64,000 nt of DNA. It comes from an uncultured Paracoccaceae bacterium (GTDB lineage Bacteria > Pseudomonadota > Alphaproteobacteria > Rhodobacterales > Rhodobacteraceae). A program made the position numbers and the translations under genes. The notes under the pieces were generated by a model. That model was not told the DNA's origin and did not search any database. It saw only the letters and a list, made by a program, of their open reading frames with translations. Every line of letters begins with the position of its first letter. Position 1 is the stretch's first letter. The stretch spans positions 434,001-498,000 of the forward strand of contig CANMPL010000003.1 in NCBI GenBank assembly GCA_947499715.1, read 5' to 3'. Positions 8,364-18,400 of the stretch are shown piece after piece.

Positions 8364-9521
8364 TTAGTGGTCCAGCTTGACCCAAGCCGCATCGCTGGCA
8401 GAAGAGGACACGCAGGCTGACACGAACTGCACCCCCTTCAGCCCATCCCGCACCGTTGGGTAGATGACATCGCCATCTGGCAGTGATCCCGTTCGGGCCG
8501 CGACGATGGCGTCAGCTGCTTCGCGATAGATATTGGCAAACCCTTCCAGATACCCTTCTGGGTGACCGGGCGGGATGCGGCTAAGACGACCGGCGGCATT
8601 CCCTGACCCGGCACCGTTGCGTGTGATCAAGCGCTTGGGTTCGCCGAAGGGCGTAAACCACAGATAGTTGGGATCCTCTTGCGCCCATTCCAGACCGCCC
8701 TTGTCGCCGTATATCCGCAGTCGCAGCGTGTTTTCGTTACCCGGGGCGACTTGGGATGACCACAGCATCCCCCGCGCGCCGCCTGCGAACCGCAGCATGA
8801 CGTGCGCGTTATCGTCCACCTGCCGTCCCGGCACAAAGGCCTGAATGTCGGCGGCCAGACTGTCCACCTCTAGCCCGGTCACAAAGCACGCAAGGTTAAA
8901 GGCATGGGTGCCAATATCGCCAGTCGAACCACCGGCACCCGATTGCGCTGGATCCGTCCGCCATGCGGCTTGCTTAAAGTCCTGTTCGACCGTCAGCCAA
9001 TCCTGCGCATATTCGACCTGCACCACGCGGATGTTGCCGACCTCACCGCCCGCGATCATCTCGCGGGCATGCCGTATCATCGGGTAGCCAGTGTAGTTGT
9101 GGGTCAGAATGAACAAGGCATCTGACGCCTCTGCTGCTGCGACCAAGCGCTTGGCATCTTCAAGCGTCGAGGTCAGCGGCTTGTCGCAGATCACATGAAT
9201 GCCGACGTCCAGAAATGCCTTGGCCGCGGCATAATGGACGTGATTTGGCGTCACGATCGAAACCGCTTCGATCCCGTCATCGCGCCCCGCTTCTGCCTGC
9301 GCCATCGCCTGAAAGTCGCTGTAGATCCGCGCAAGGCCAAGCGCCTCGCCGCTGTCCTGTGCCTTTTGCGGTGTCGCACTGAGCGCGCCTGCGACCAATT
9401 CGAACCGATCATCAATACGCGATGCAATCCGGTGGACATCGCCAATGAATGCATCCTTCCCGCCGCCGACCATGCCCAAACGGACACGGCCTGTGGCAAC
9501 CTCTGCGCGTCCTTTCACCAT
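8364..9521 (-). CDS. Gfo/Idh/MocA-family NAD(P)-dependent sugar dehydrogenase
   Basis: Oxidoreductase of 385 residues that would oxidise a sugar, inositol or glycoside hydroxyl with NAD(P). The Rossmann glycine motif GMVGGGKDAFIG is near residues 16-27. The E/D-K-P motif occurs as CDKPLTSTLEDAKRL (112 onward), and GDIGTHAFNL (201-210) carries the conserved active-site Asp/His pair. It is the last gene of the five-gene sugar cassette: its ATG overlaps the stop of the upstream isomerase as TGATG, so translation is coupled. There is no kinase in the cassette, which suggests that the imported sugar is oxidised before any phosphorylation. The substrate is unknown. Confidence 0.9.
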   Translation of the reverse strand: MVKGRAEVATGRVRLGMVGGGKDAFIGDVHRIASRIDDRFELVAGALSATPQKAQDSGEALGLARIYSDFQAMAQAEAGRDDGIEAVSIVTPNHVHYAAAKAFLDVGIHVICDKPLTSTLEDAKRLVAAAEASDALFILTHNYTGYPMIRHAREMIAGGEVGNIRVVQVEYAQDWLTVEQDFKQAAWRTDPAQSGAGGSTGDIGTHAFNLACFVTGLEVDSLAADIQAFVPGRQVDDNAHVMLRFAGGARGMLWSSQVAPGNENTLRLRIYGDKGGLEWAQEDPNYLWFTPFGEPKRLITRNGAGSGNAAGRLSRIPPGHPEGYLEGFANIYREAADAIVAARTGSLPDGDVIYPTVRDGLKGVQFVSACVSSSASDAAWVKLDH

Positions 9522-10576
9522 CAGTTGATCCCCAGCATCTTGCGGTTTGCTGCATCATCCGTGCCGCCATCGGCAAAGTCATCAAAGGCGCGTTCGGTCA
9601 CGCGGATGATGTGATCCTTGACGAATTGCGCGCCTTCGCGCGCGCCGTCCTCGGGGTGCTTGAGCGCGCATTCCCATTCGACCACGGCCCAGCCGTCAAA
9701 GTCATTGGCCGCCATCTTGGAGAAGATCGCCGCGAAATCGACCTGCCCGTCGCCCAGACTGCGGAAGCGGCCCGCGCGGTCGACCCAAGATTGGAACCCG
9801 CCATAGACGCCCTGACGCCCGGTTGGATTGAATTCTGCGTCCTTGACGTGGAACATGCGGATCCGGTCTTTGTAGATGTCGATATTATCAAGGTAATCAA
9901 GGCATTGCAGCACGTAGTGGCTGGGGTCATACAGCATGTTGGCGCGGGCATGATTGCCGGTGCGGTCCAGAAACATCTCGAACGTCACGCCGTCGTGCAG
10001 GTCTTCACCGGGGTGAATTTCATAGCAGACATCGACGCCGCAATCCTCTGCATGGTTGAGGATCGGCAGCCAGCGCGCCGCAAGTTCGTCAAACGCGGTT
10101 TCCACCAGACCGGCGGGGCGCTGCGGCCACGGGTAGACGTAGGGCCATGCCAGCGCACCGGAAAAGGTTGCATGGGCGTTGATGCCAAGGTGCTGCGACG
10201 CCGTCAGCGCCATCTTGACCTGATCCACCGCCCAAGCCTGTCGAGCCGCAGGATTGCCGCGCACCTCTGGTGCCGCAAAGCCGTCAAAAGCCGCGTCATA
10301 GGCCGGGTGCACCGCGACCAACTGCCCTTGCAGATGGGTCGACAATTCCGTGACCTCAACCCCGTTTTCGCGGGCAACGCCTTGAAAATCCTCGCAATAG
10401 GATTTTGACGCGGCAGCCTGCGAGAGGTCAATCAAGCGGCTGTCCCAGCTTGGCACCTGAACGCCGCGATAACCGCAATCGGCGGCCCATTTTGTGATGG
10501 CGTCCCAGCTGTTGAATGGCGCTTCTTCACCGGCAAACTGGGCCAGAAAAAGCGCAGGACCTTTCATCGTCTTCAT
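9521..10576 (-). CDS. TIM-barrel sugar isomerase/epimerase (AP endonuclease 2-like)
   Basis: Xylose-isomerase-like TIM-barrel protein of 351 residues. Metal-ligand patterns of the family are visible: CYEIHPGEDLHDG (Glu and His), NMLYDPSHY (Asp, His), MFHVKDAEF (His, Asp) and VVEWECAL (final Glu). The ATG at 10576 is chosen because a GAGG Shine-Dalgarno stands 9 bases before it; an in-frame ATG at 10627 would add a non-conserved extension. It is coupled to the dehydrogenase by TGATG. In studied pairs such proteins isomerise keto-sugars or eliminate the aglycone from 3-keto-glycosides after Gfo/Idh oxidation; which applies here is not known. Confidence 0.87.
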   Translation of the reverse strand: MKTMKGPALFLAQFAGEEAPFNSWDAITKWAADCGYRGVQVPSWDSRLIDLSQAAASKSYCEDFQGVARENGVEVTELSTHLQGQLVAVHPAYDAAFDGFAAPEVRGNPAARQAWAVDQVKMALTASQHLGINAHATFSGALAWPYVYPWPQRPAGLVETAFDELAARWLPILNHAEDCGVDVCYEIHPGEDLHDGVTFEMFLDRTGNHARANMLYDPSHYVLQCLDYLDNIDIYKDRIRMFHVKDAEFNPTGRQGVYGGFQSWVDRAGRFRSLGDGQVDFAAIFSKMAANDFDGWAVVEWECALKHPEDGAREGAQFVKDHIIRVTERAFDDFADGGTDDAANRKMLGIN

Positions 10577-10599
10577 AACATCAATCCTCAAAGTTAAAT

Positions 10600-10628
10600 G
10601 GTGGCGAGGCAATGCAAACCCCGCCACC
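10600..10628 (-). other. Intra-operon stem-loop after the substrate-binding gene
   Basis: GGTGGCG / CGCCACC arms (7 bp) around a 15-base loop, between the stop of the substrate-binding protein and the isomerase start. There is no T-run. Hairpins in this place commonly protect the upstream mRNA, giving more binding protein than downstream enzyme; that is an inference here. Confidence 0.45.
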
Positions 10629-10649
10629 GGGAGGCCCCGTTCGGTCGAA

Positions 10650-11597
10650 TTAGAACGGAGAATCTGGGAAGTAGAAGGACGCAGCGTTGCTGCTGTCGAT
10701 CAAGGTGGCACCCAGAATATAGCGCCCGGCAACCGGGCCGTTCGATGTGAAGGCATTCACTGTCACGTCCATCGCCGTGGCGATCATTGACGGCGGATAA
10801 AGCACATCAACAGGGACCAGTTCATTGCCATCCATGATGCCTTTGATGGTCTCTTTCATACCGGCACCACCAACGACGAACATGCCGTCACCTGTGCGGC
10901 CCGCCTCTTCCAATGCGGCGACAACCCCGATGGCGATATCGTCATCCTGTGCCCAGACGGCGTCGATGTCGGGGAAGCGCGACAGGAAATCCTGCATCAC
11001 TTCGTAGCCGTCATCGCGGTTCCAGTTGGCATGGGCCGAATCCAGCACGTTGATGCCTGACCCTTCGATGGTTTCCATGAAAGCATCAAAACGCTCATTG
11101 TCGATCAGCGTGGGGATACCGCGCAGCACAACAATGTTGTCGCCGTCACCAAGGCGGGTCATCATATATTCCGCGCTAACCCGGCCAAGTTCTGGGTTGT
11201 TGCCGGCGACATAAATGTCCTCGATCCCCGGCTGGCTCAGGCCGCGATCAACAACCGTGATCAGCGCGCCTGTGCTTTTGACCTGCAAAACAGGATCGGT
11301 CAGCGGCTCGGACTCGAAGGGCAAAACGACCAGCGCGTCAATGTTGTGGACTGACACAAGGTCTTCCAAGGCGCTGGCCTGGGATGCCGGATCGGGCGAG
11401 TTGATCAGGATCAGGTCCACATTCGGGTGCAATTCTTCCAGCCGCTTTTCCGCCTGCTCTGCATGCCAGTTCATGCCCGACGCCCAGGCGTGCGTTGGTG
11501 TGGGATAGCTGACGCCGATCTTGATGGTATCCTGAGCTTGCGCGGCACCAGCCATGCCGATCAGCAAGGCAGCACTGACTTTTGTGATAAACTTCAT
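10650..11597 (-). CDS. Sugar ABC transporter substrate-binding protein (RbsB-type)
   Basis: Periplasmic binding protein type 1 of 315 residues. The start at 11597 follows a perfect GGAGG seven bases upstream and yields a signal peptide MKFITKVSAALLIGMAGAAQAQ. The mature protein begins DTIKIGVSYPTPTHAWASG and has family segments NIDALVVLPFES, VDRGLSQPG and AVWAQDDDIAIGVVAALEE. It delivers a sugar-like ligand to the permease and ATPase encoded upstream. The ligand cannot be read from sequence; ribose, inositol, erythritol or a glycoside are all possible in this family. Confidence 0.92.
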   Translation of the reverse strand: MKFITKVSAALLIGMAGAAQAQDTIKIGVSYPTPTHAWASGMNWHAEQAEKRLEELHPNVDLILINSPDPASQASALEDLVSVHNIDALVVLPFESEPLTDPVLQVKSTGALITVVDRGLSQPGIEDIYVAGNNPELGRVSAEYMMTRLGDGDNIVVLRGIPTLIDNERFDAFMETIEGSGINVLDSAHANWNRDDGYEVMQDFLSRFPDIDAVWAQDDDIAIGVVAALEEAGRTGDGMFVVGGAGMKETIKGIMDGNELVPVDVLYPPSMIATAMDVTVNAFTSNGPVAGRYILGATLIDSSNAASFYFPDSPF

Positions 11598-11636
11598 GTC
11601 GTTTCCTCCGTTGAATTTGGACACATCTTCTCTGTT

Positions 11637-11648
11637 CGGACGCGTCCG
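11637..11648. repeat. 12-bp perfect palindrome in permease/binding-protein gap
   Basis: CGGACGCGTCCG lies in the 93-base gap between the permease stop and the binding-protein start. In RNA it would be a short GC hairpin with no real loop, so it could equally be a DNA site or chance in GC-rich sequence. Confidence 0.25.
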
Positions 11649-11690
11649 TCATTTCACCCAAGCCCATCAGGCGCGGTGTGAATCTCTTGG

Positions 11691-12710
11691 TTATGTTTGG
11701 CTTGACGCCGGTTTTTGCCATGGGCCACGTTGCAGCCACACAGCGATGATGATGATCAGACCCTGCATCGTGCCGTTCAGATAATTCGACACAAGGTCAG
11801 TCAGGTTCAGGATGTTTCCGATTGTTGTCAGGATCAGCGCGCCAATCACCGTGCCGCCGATCCGCCCATAACCGCCTTTCAGGACCGTGCCACCGATGAT
11901 CACGGCAGCGATGGCTTCAAGCTCCCACAGCACCCCGGTTGAAGCCGACGCCGACCCAAGCCGCGGCACATAGATGATCGTGGCAAGTGACACGCAAAGA
12001 CCTTGAATGACGTAAGTCATGGTCTTGATCCGGTCGACATTCACGGCCGAATATTTTGCGACACCTTCGTTCGATCCGATAGCGGTGCAATAGCGGCCAA
12101 ATGTCGTGCGGTTCAGCAAGAACCATCCCACCAATGCCACACAGATAAAGACCCAGATCGGGATCGGCAGCCCCAGAAAGTCACCATAATAGACCGGGCG
12201 ATAGACGCTGCGGATCCCGAAATCGAGCGCCAGCGTGCCGCCATCTGCAAAATAAGTGACCAGCGATCGGAAAATACCCATCGTGCCAAGGGTGACAATG
12301 AAGGCCTCGATCTTGCCTTTGGTCGTCAGCAATCCATTGATCATGCCCGCCCCGAGGCCAAGGATGATCGAACAACCGCACCCCAGTAGAACCGTGGTCA
12401 GACCAGGGCCAAACGTGTCAATCGCGCTGTTCATGGTGATAATCATGACGCCAGAAATCACGGCCGCCATCGACCCCACGGACAGATCAATGCCGCCTGC
12501 GGTAATCACGAATGTGGCCCCCACGGCGATGATCCCGATAAAGGCAGAGCGGGTCAGAATGTTGGTCAGATTGCCTTCGCTGGCAAAGGCAGGGTTCAGA
12601 ACATAACCAAGGATGCACAGCAGCAGCAATGCAATCATCGGACCGACCGATTTGATGTCAATCCGAAAGCCGTGTCTGGCGCCCCCGGAATCTGCTTGTG
12701 CCTCGCTCAT
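11691..12710 (-). CDS. Sugar ABC transporter permease (RbsC-type)
   Basis: Inner-membrane permease of 339 residues in the branched/ribose-type permease family, with eight or more hydrophobic segments. Family landmarks include NILTRSAFIGIIAVGATFVITAGGIDLSVGS (split here as NILTRSAFIGIIAVG and ITAGGIDLSVGS) and AIAAVIIGGTVLKGGYG, the cytoplasmic coupling loop. Its ATG overlaps the TGA of the ATPase gene (ATGA, 12707-12710), giving translational coupling and matched stoichiometry. It forms the transporter with the neighbouring ATPase and binding protein. Confidence 0.94.
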   Translation of the reverse strand: MSEAQADSGGARHGFRIDIKSVGPMIALLLLCILGYVLNPAFASEGNLTNILTRSAFIGIIAVGATFVITAGGIDLSVGSMAAVISGVMIITMNSAIDTFGPGLTTVLLGCGCSIILGLGAGMINGLLTTKGKIEAFIVTLGTMGIFRSLVTYFADGGTLALDFGIRSVYRPVYYGDFLGLPIPIWVFICVALVGWFLLNRTTFGRYCTAIGSNEGVAKYSAVNVDRIKTMTYVIQGLCVSLATIIYVPRLGSASASTGVLWELEAIAAVIIGGTVLKGGYGRIGGTVIGALILTTIGNILNLTDLVSNYLNGTMQGLIIIIAVWLQRGPWQKPASSQT

Positions 12711-14230
12711 GCTTCGCTCCCGTTCTTGAGGCCCGCGGCGTAGCGCATGATCTCTTGTTCTGAAATTTCGTCGCCGCTGAGGGTGCCGGCGATCTTACCT
12801 TCGCGCATCACGACGACCCGATGCGACATGCCGATGATTTCCGGCATCTCGGACGAGATCACCACAATCGACACGCCCTCAAGCGCAAGTGCGGCAAGGA
12901 AGTGATAGATCTGTTGTTTGGTGCCAACATCGATGCCGCGCGTCGGCTCATCCACAATCAGCACCTGAGGATCAGCCTCCATCACCTTGGCAAGCAACAG
13001 CTTTTGCTGATTGCCACCAGAGAGGTTACCAACCAGCGTTTCATTGGTCTTGGCCCGAATATCAAACCGCCGCGTCGCCCGCGTCATCGCTGCGCCCTCG
13101 GCCTTCCGATCAACCCCCAAGGGGCCTGAAAACTTGCTAAGCGCCAAAAGCGTGAGGTTTGGCGCCATCTGCTGGCCCAGCAACAGCCCCTTCTCTTTGC
13201 GGTCTTTGGTCAGATAGACGATCCCCGCATCACGTGCTTTGGCGACGGATGTCGGGCGAAACGACTGACCGTTATACGTAATCTGCCCGGCGGTCGACGG
13301 ATTAAGGCCCACGAGCGCTTGAAACAACGCGCTACGGCCTGATCCCACGAGACCAGAAAAGCCAAGGATCTCTCCCTTTCGCAACGAAAAGCTGATCCCG
13401 TCGCAGCCCGGAGCTGTCAGATCATCCACCTTAAGAACAGCGGGTGCGTCAACGTCGACCTCATTCATCGGCGGATATAGGTCCGACAATTCCCGTCCGA
13501 CCATCAGTTGCGCCATCGACTCTGTCGTCAGATCCGTCGCAGTTGCCGTTGTGATCCAATGCCCGTCGCGCAGCACCGTTATGCGGTCTGCAATCGCCTC
13601 AACCTCGGCGAGCTTGTGAGAGACAAACATGATGCTGACCCCTCGCGCCTTAAGCTGATTGACCTGATCAAAGAACATCTGCGTTTCGACTTCTGTCAGC
13701 ACCGCTGTTGGTTCGTCCATGATCAGAACCCGCGCGTCGCGGCTGATGGCTTTCACGATTTCGACCATCTGTTTTTCGGCCATCGACAGATCTGAAACGC
13801 GGTCTGTTGGGCTGATCGACAGGCCGACCTGATCAAGATAGCGCTGCACCGCCCGCCGCATCGACACGCGGTCCAGAACGCCAAACCGCGACATTTCCCG
13901 CCCCAGAAAGACGTTTTCTTCGACCGTCATCTGCTCTGCAAGGTTAAGCTCTTGGTGGATCAGAACGACGCCAAGTGCCTCTGCCTCGCCATTTGGTGGC
14001 AAAGCGATTTCGCGACCATCAAGCTTGATCCGCCCTTTGGTGGGTTGATGAAACCCCGCCAGAACTTTCATGAATGTCGATTTGCCAGCGCCGTTCTCAC
14101 CGATCAATGCGTGCACCTCGCCGGGACGCAAATCCATCGACAAGCTGAACAGGACCGGGACCGAGCCAAACGATTTACTAATGTTTGCAGCTTCCAGAAC
14201 AGGTGCCTGGGCGCCAGTTTGGTCTAGCAT
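12707..14230 (-). CDS. Sugar ABC transporter ATPase (RbsA-type, two NBDs)
   Basis: Fused double ATPase of 507 residues that energises sugar uptake. The first half has Walker A GENGAGKST, signature DLSMAEKQM (a common variant) and Walker B VLIMDEPTAVL. The second half has a degenerate Walker A region (GFSGLVGSGRSALF), signature LSGGNQQK and Walker B VLIVDEPTRGID. This asymmetry is normal for RbsA/XylG/MglA. It is the first gene of the cassette; a strong GGGGAGGGG stands before the ATG at 14230, and the LacI-type operators lie 47-102 bases upstream. Confidence 0.95.
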   Translation of the reverse strand: MLDQTGAQAPVLEAANISKSFGSVPVLFSLSMDLRPGEVHALIGENGAGKSTFMKVLAGFHQPTKGRIKLDGREIALPPNGEAEALGVVLIHQELNLAEQMTVEENVFLGREMSRFGVLDRVSMRRAVQRYLDQVGLSISPTDRVSDLSMAEKQMVEIVKAISRDARVLIMDEPTAVLTEVETQMFFDQVNQLKARGVSIMFVSHKLAEVEAIADRITVLRDGHWITTATATDLTTESMAQLMVGRELSDLYPPMNEVDVDAPAVLKVDDLTAPGCDGISFSLRKGEILGFSGLVGSGRSALFQALVGLNPSTAGQITYNGQSFRPTSVAKARDAGIVYLTKDRKEKGLLLGQQMAPNLTLLALSKFSGPLGVDRKAEGAAMTRATRRFDIRAKTNETLVGNLSGGNQQKLLLAKVMEADPQVLIVDEPTRGIDVGTKQQIYHFLAALALEGVSIVVISSEMPEIIGMSHRVVVMREGKIAGTLSGDEISEQEIMRYAAGLKNGSEA

Positions 14231-14276
14231 GTTCCCCTCCCCGGAAGCAGCTGATCTGCGGGCTACGCAAATTTGA

Positions 14277-14332
14277 TGTAAACCTTTTCATAACTTGTGT
14301 AAACCTTTTCATATTGCGATGTAAACCTTTTC
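14277..14332. promoter_or_regulatory. Three phased LacI-type operator copies
   Basis: TGTAAACCTTTTC occurs three times, starting at 14277, 14298 and 14320; the first two copies extend to TGTAAACCTTTTCAT. Start-to-start spacings are 21 and 22 bases, two helical turns. Each copy is an imperfect dyad TGwAAA-ss-TTTwCA (10 of 14 positions symmetric), the form of LacI/GalR-family operators. On the minus strand each copy carries TTTACA, which resembles a -35 box, so a bound repressor could cover the promoter of the ABC operon. The repeats lie between the operon and the divergent lacI-type gene, its likely ligand. Confidence 0.75.
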
Positions 14333-14411
14333 TCGAAAGCAAATGCCGGATATGATCTGCTAAGTCGATCAAAAGTAGGCGCTTTTTGGCAGCCTCTGAA
14401 AAGCGAGCAGA

Positions 14412-15437
14412 ATGACGAACGAGGTACCTAAGCAGGCGACAATTGAAGACGTGGCAAAACTTGCCGGCGTCTCTATTGCGACGGTCAGCCGCGCGATTCG
14501 AAAGCCAGAAAAGGTGGCCGAAAGCACTCGCAAAAAGGTCACCGCCGCCATCGCGCGCACCGGCTATACCGCCAACGCAATGGCCCAAAACCTGCGGATG
14601 CGCCGGTCGCAGATGGTTCTGGTTCTCACCGGCTCTATCGCTGATCCAAATTTCGCGGGCGTTCTGACAGGGATGGAAAAAATCGCCAACGCTCGTGGCT
14701 ATGGCGTGCTGATCGGGAGCACAGAGGGCAATATCCCAATTGAAGAAAAATACATGGGGTTTCTGTCGACCGGTATGGTCGACGGGCTTTTGCTGACAAC
14801 GGGGCATCTGCCAGTCGCCGGTTGGCCCAAACTGCCGATGCAATCGTTGCCGCCCGTCGTTGCCGTCGGCCGCCCGGTGGAAAGCGATGACGTTTGTTAT
14901 GTGGGCGTCGATGACGTAACCGCGGCCAAGGTTGCGACCGAATATCTGGTGTCGCTGGGGCACCGGAAAATCGCCTATATCTCTGGCGGCACGCCCGACA
15001 TCCTCAGCGATATGCGCCACGAAGGCTACAGACTTGGCCTTAGTGAGGCCTCGGCCAAGTTGCAGGACTGGCGCATCGAATCCGATGGGACAAGCGAGGG
15101 GGGGCGTTCCGCTGTGGAGCGATTGTTCATCAAAGACACCCTGCCCACGGCATTCTTTTGCTTTAACGACAACACGGCGATCGGCGTCATCTCTGCCTTG
15201 CAATTGCGGGGCTACAACGTGCCGCGCGACTTTTCGGTAGTTGGTTTTGATGACATCCTGTTTTCAAAGGACATCACCCCTGCCCTGACAACGATCCGTC
15301 AACCGCGCGCCAAAATCGGCGAAGACGCCATGACCAAGCTGCTTGATCTGATCGCGGACCGGCAATCGCCACAAAGCGACAGGTTGTTCCACGGGGATCT
15401 GATGGTGCGCGAAAGCTGTGCGCCCAGCCAATCCTGA
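14412..15437 (+). CDS. LacI-family transcriptional regulator of the sugar cassette
   Basis: DNA-binding repressor of 341 residues. The N-terminal helix-turn-helix (ATIEDVAKLAGVSIATVSRAI, residues about 8-27) and hinge region (GYTANAMAQNLRMRRS) are typical. The C-terminal periplasmic-binding-protein-like domain (VLVLTGSIADPNF; GFDDILFSKDITPALTTIRQP) would bind the inducing sugar. It is transcribed away from the ABC operon, with the triple operator between them, so it most likely represses the cassette and perhaps itself until the sugar or an oxidised product is present. Its stop lies nine bases from the convergent stop of the oxoprolinase-like gene. Confidence 0.93.
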   Translation: MTNEVPKQATIEDVAKLAGVSIATVSRAIRKPEKVAESTRKKVTAAIARTGYTANAMAQNLRMRRSQMVLVLTGSIADPNFAGVLTGMEKIANARGYGVLIGSTEGNIPIEEKYMGFLSTGMVDGLLLTTGHLPVAGWPKLPMQSLPPVVAVGRPVESDDVCYVGVDDVTAAKVATEYLVSLGHRKIAYISGGTPDILSDMRHEGYRLGLSEASAKLQDWRIESDGTSEGGRSAVERLFIKDTLPTAFFCFNDNTAIGVISALQLRGYNVPRDFSVVGFDDILFSKDITPALTTIRQPRAKIGEDAMTKLLDLIADRQSPQSDRLFHGDLMVRESCAPSQS

Positions 15438-15446
15438 TCGTAGCGC

Positions 15447-18400
15447 TTAGCCCGCGCCGTATCCGCCGCCGCCGGGCGATTTGAGGATAAAGATGTCGCC
15501 GGAGGCCATCTCGACTTCATCATTGCCGCGCAGCGCGATTGTCTGCCCGTCGTGTCGTAACACACTGTTTTCGCCGGTCATTCCGGGCGCACCTCCTAGA
15601 ACACCATGCGGTGCCGTGTCGCGATGGGACGTGAGGACCGTGACGGTCATGGGGTCAAGAAAGCGCAATTTGCGCACAATACCGTCGCCGCCGACGTGGC
15701 GACCTGCGCCGCCCGATCCGCGACGAATTGAGAATTCTTCAACCCGCACCGGAAAACGGGTCTCAAGCACTTCGGGGTCGGTCATCCGGGTGTTGGTCAT
15801 GTGACTGTGCACAGCCGAGGTGCCATCAAAATCAGGACCCGCACCAGTGCCGCCGCAGATGGTTTCGTAGTTTTGATATTGGTCGTTGCCATAGACGAAA
15901 TTGTTCATCGTGCCCTGGCTGCCCGCGATGACGCCAAGCGCGCCATAAAGCGTGTCTGCGATGGCCTGACTGACCTCAGTATTGCCGGAAATCACGGCCG
16001 CGGGATAGGCCGGGTTAATCATCGAACCTTCTGGAATCACAAGGTTTAATGGCTTGAGGCACCCCTCGTTCATCGGGATGTCGGCACCCACCAAAGTGCG
16101 GAACACGTAAAGCACCACGGCGCGGCAAATCGCGCGGGGTGCGTTGTAGTTCAAGCGGTCTTGGGGGGAAGTGCCGGTAAAGTCGATTGTGGCTTCGCGG
16201 GCGGTCTTGTCGACGGTGATCGCGACCTGAATTTGCGCCCCACTATCAAGGGGATAGGTGAATTCGCTGTCACGCAAAACGTCCAAGACACGGCGCACCG
16301 ATTCCTCGGCATTGTCTTGCACATGCGACATATAGGCGTGAACCGTCTCTAGCCCGAATTGTTCTGTAATTTTAAGGAGTTCGCGGACACCGGTGGCATT
16401 TGCCGCGATCTGGGCCGCAAGATCGGCCATGTTTTCTGGGATGTTCCGGCATGGGTATTTCGCACCCGCCAGCAAAGCGCGAGTTTCGGCGTCGCGCAGG
16501 GTGCCTTGGTCAACCAGCAGGAAATTGTCGATCAGCACGCCTTCTTCGTCGATATGGGTGCTGTCGGGCGGGGCGGAACCGGGGGTTTTGCCGCCGATAT
16601 CGGCGTGGTGGCCACGGCTGGCGACGGTGTAGATGATGTTTTGACCGGCGGCGTCAAAAACCGGGGTGATAACAGTGACGTCCGGCAGATGCGTGCCCCC
16701 GTTATAGGGGTTGTTCATCATGAAAACGTCACCAGGCCGCACGGTGCCCGCGTTTTCGCGCAACACGGTGCGGACGCTTTCGGACATCGACCCAAGATGC
16801 ACGGGAACATGCGGTGCATTGGCCACCAGATCACCGTTCTGATCAAAGATCGCGCAGGAAAAATCGTATCTTTCCTTGATGTTAACGGAATAGGCGGTGT
16901 TGGCGAGGGTCGCTCCCATCTGATCGGCGATCGACATGAAGAGGTTGTTGAAAACCTCGAGCATGACAGGATCAACGGAGGTGCCGATGGCCTCTTGCCG
17001 CTTCAAGGCGACGGCGCGGCGCAGGATCAGGTTACCGCCAGAGGTGCATTCGGCAGCCCAACCGGGTTCGATGACATTGGTGCCGGTGGGTTCAGTAACG
17101 ATCGCCGGACCCGTAATTTTATCGCCATTTTTCAAGGCATTACGATCAACAAGCGGGACATCGCGCCAGTCGCCATTGGTAAACATACGGACGGTTTGAT
17201 CGTCGCGGGTGGCACTTGCCACATCGGTCAGGGTGACGGTGCCACCGGTGGACCCGACAGCCTCTGCCGTCAAAAGATCAATGATCAGATGGTCAAAAAC
17301 CGGTGCAAAACCAAAGCGTTGGCTATGCGCCTTTGCAAAGGCCAGTGTCATGGCGTCAACTGTGTCAAAAGGGATTTCAAGCGTCTGATGAGCGCCATTT
17401 GTGCGGATATGCGCAGTTTGATGAATGGTGATGGCGTCCGCCGCGATGCCTTGGCCCGCGACCTCTGCAATGGCCAGATCTGCGAGCGATTTCAGCGCCA
17501 TTTCAGCGTCAGCGATCGCATCAATCGGCTGGCCGAACTGGTGCTCGCGAATAGCACGGATATCGGCCAACCCCATGCCAAAGGCAGACAGAACGCCCGC
17601 GAAGGGATGGATGAAAATCGTAGACATTCCAAGGGCATCGGCCACAAGGCAGGCGTGCTGTCCCCCTGCCCCGCCAAAGCAGTTCAGGGTGTATTTGGTG
17701 ACGTCATAGCCGCGCTGAACAGAGATCTTTTTGATCGCATTTGCCATATTCTCGACCGCGATACGCAAGAACCCTTCGGCTATTTTTTCAATTTTTTGGT
17801 CCCCGCCAATCGTGGCGTTAAGTGTCTTAAATGCATCATGCACAACTGATGCACATAGTGGCTGCATCCCGTCCGCACCAAATACCGCAGGGAAGAAATC
17901 GGGCTGAACCTTACCCAAAAGCACGTTGCAATCAGTGACTGTTAACGGTCCACCCCGGCCATAGGCGGCAGGTCCGGGATTCGCACCTGCACTTTCGGGA
18001 CCGACCTGCATTCGGCCATCACGGAAGGTCAGGATCGACCCGCCACCCGCGGCTACCGTGTGGATCGACATCATCGGCGCACGCATCCGCACGCCTGCAA
18101 CCTCGGTTTCAAAGCTGCGTTCGTATTCTCCGGCAAAATGGCAGACGTCAGTGCTGGTGCCGCCCATGTCAAAACCGATGATCTTGTCAAAGCCGTGTTC
18201 GTCCGCCGTGCGGACCATGCCGACGACGCCACCGGCCGGGCCAGAGAGGATCGCGTCCTTGCCCTGGAATAGCCGCGCGTCGGTGAGGCCGCCATTGGAT
18301 TGCATGAACATCAGGTTCGGCGCTTTGCCTGTGCTGTCGTTCAGCGCACCCGCCACCTGTTCCACGTAGCGGCGCAGGATAGGCGAAAGGTAGGCGTCCA

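Noticed and set aside
16359-17849. Long open frame (496 codons) on the plus strand inside the oxoprolinase gene
   Set aside because: Antisense shadow of a well-supported gene; no family motif, and GC-rich coding DNA often leaves the opposite strand open.
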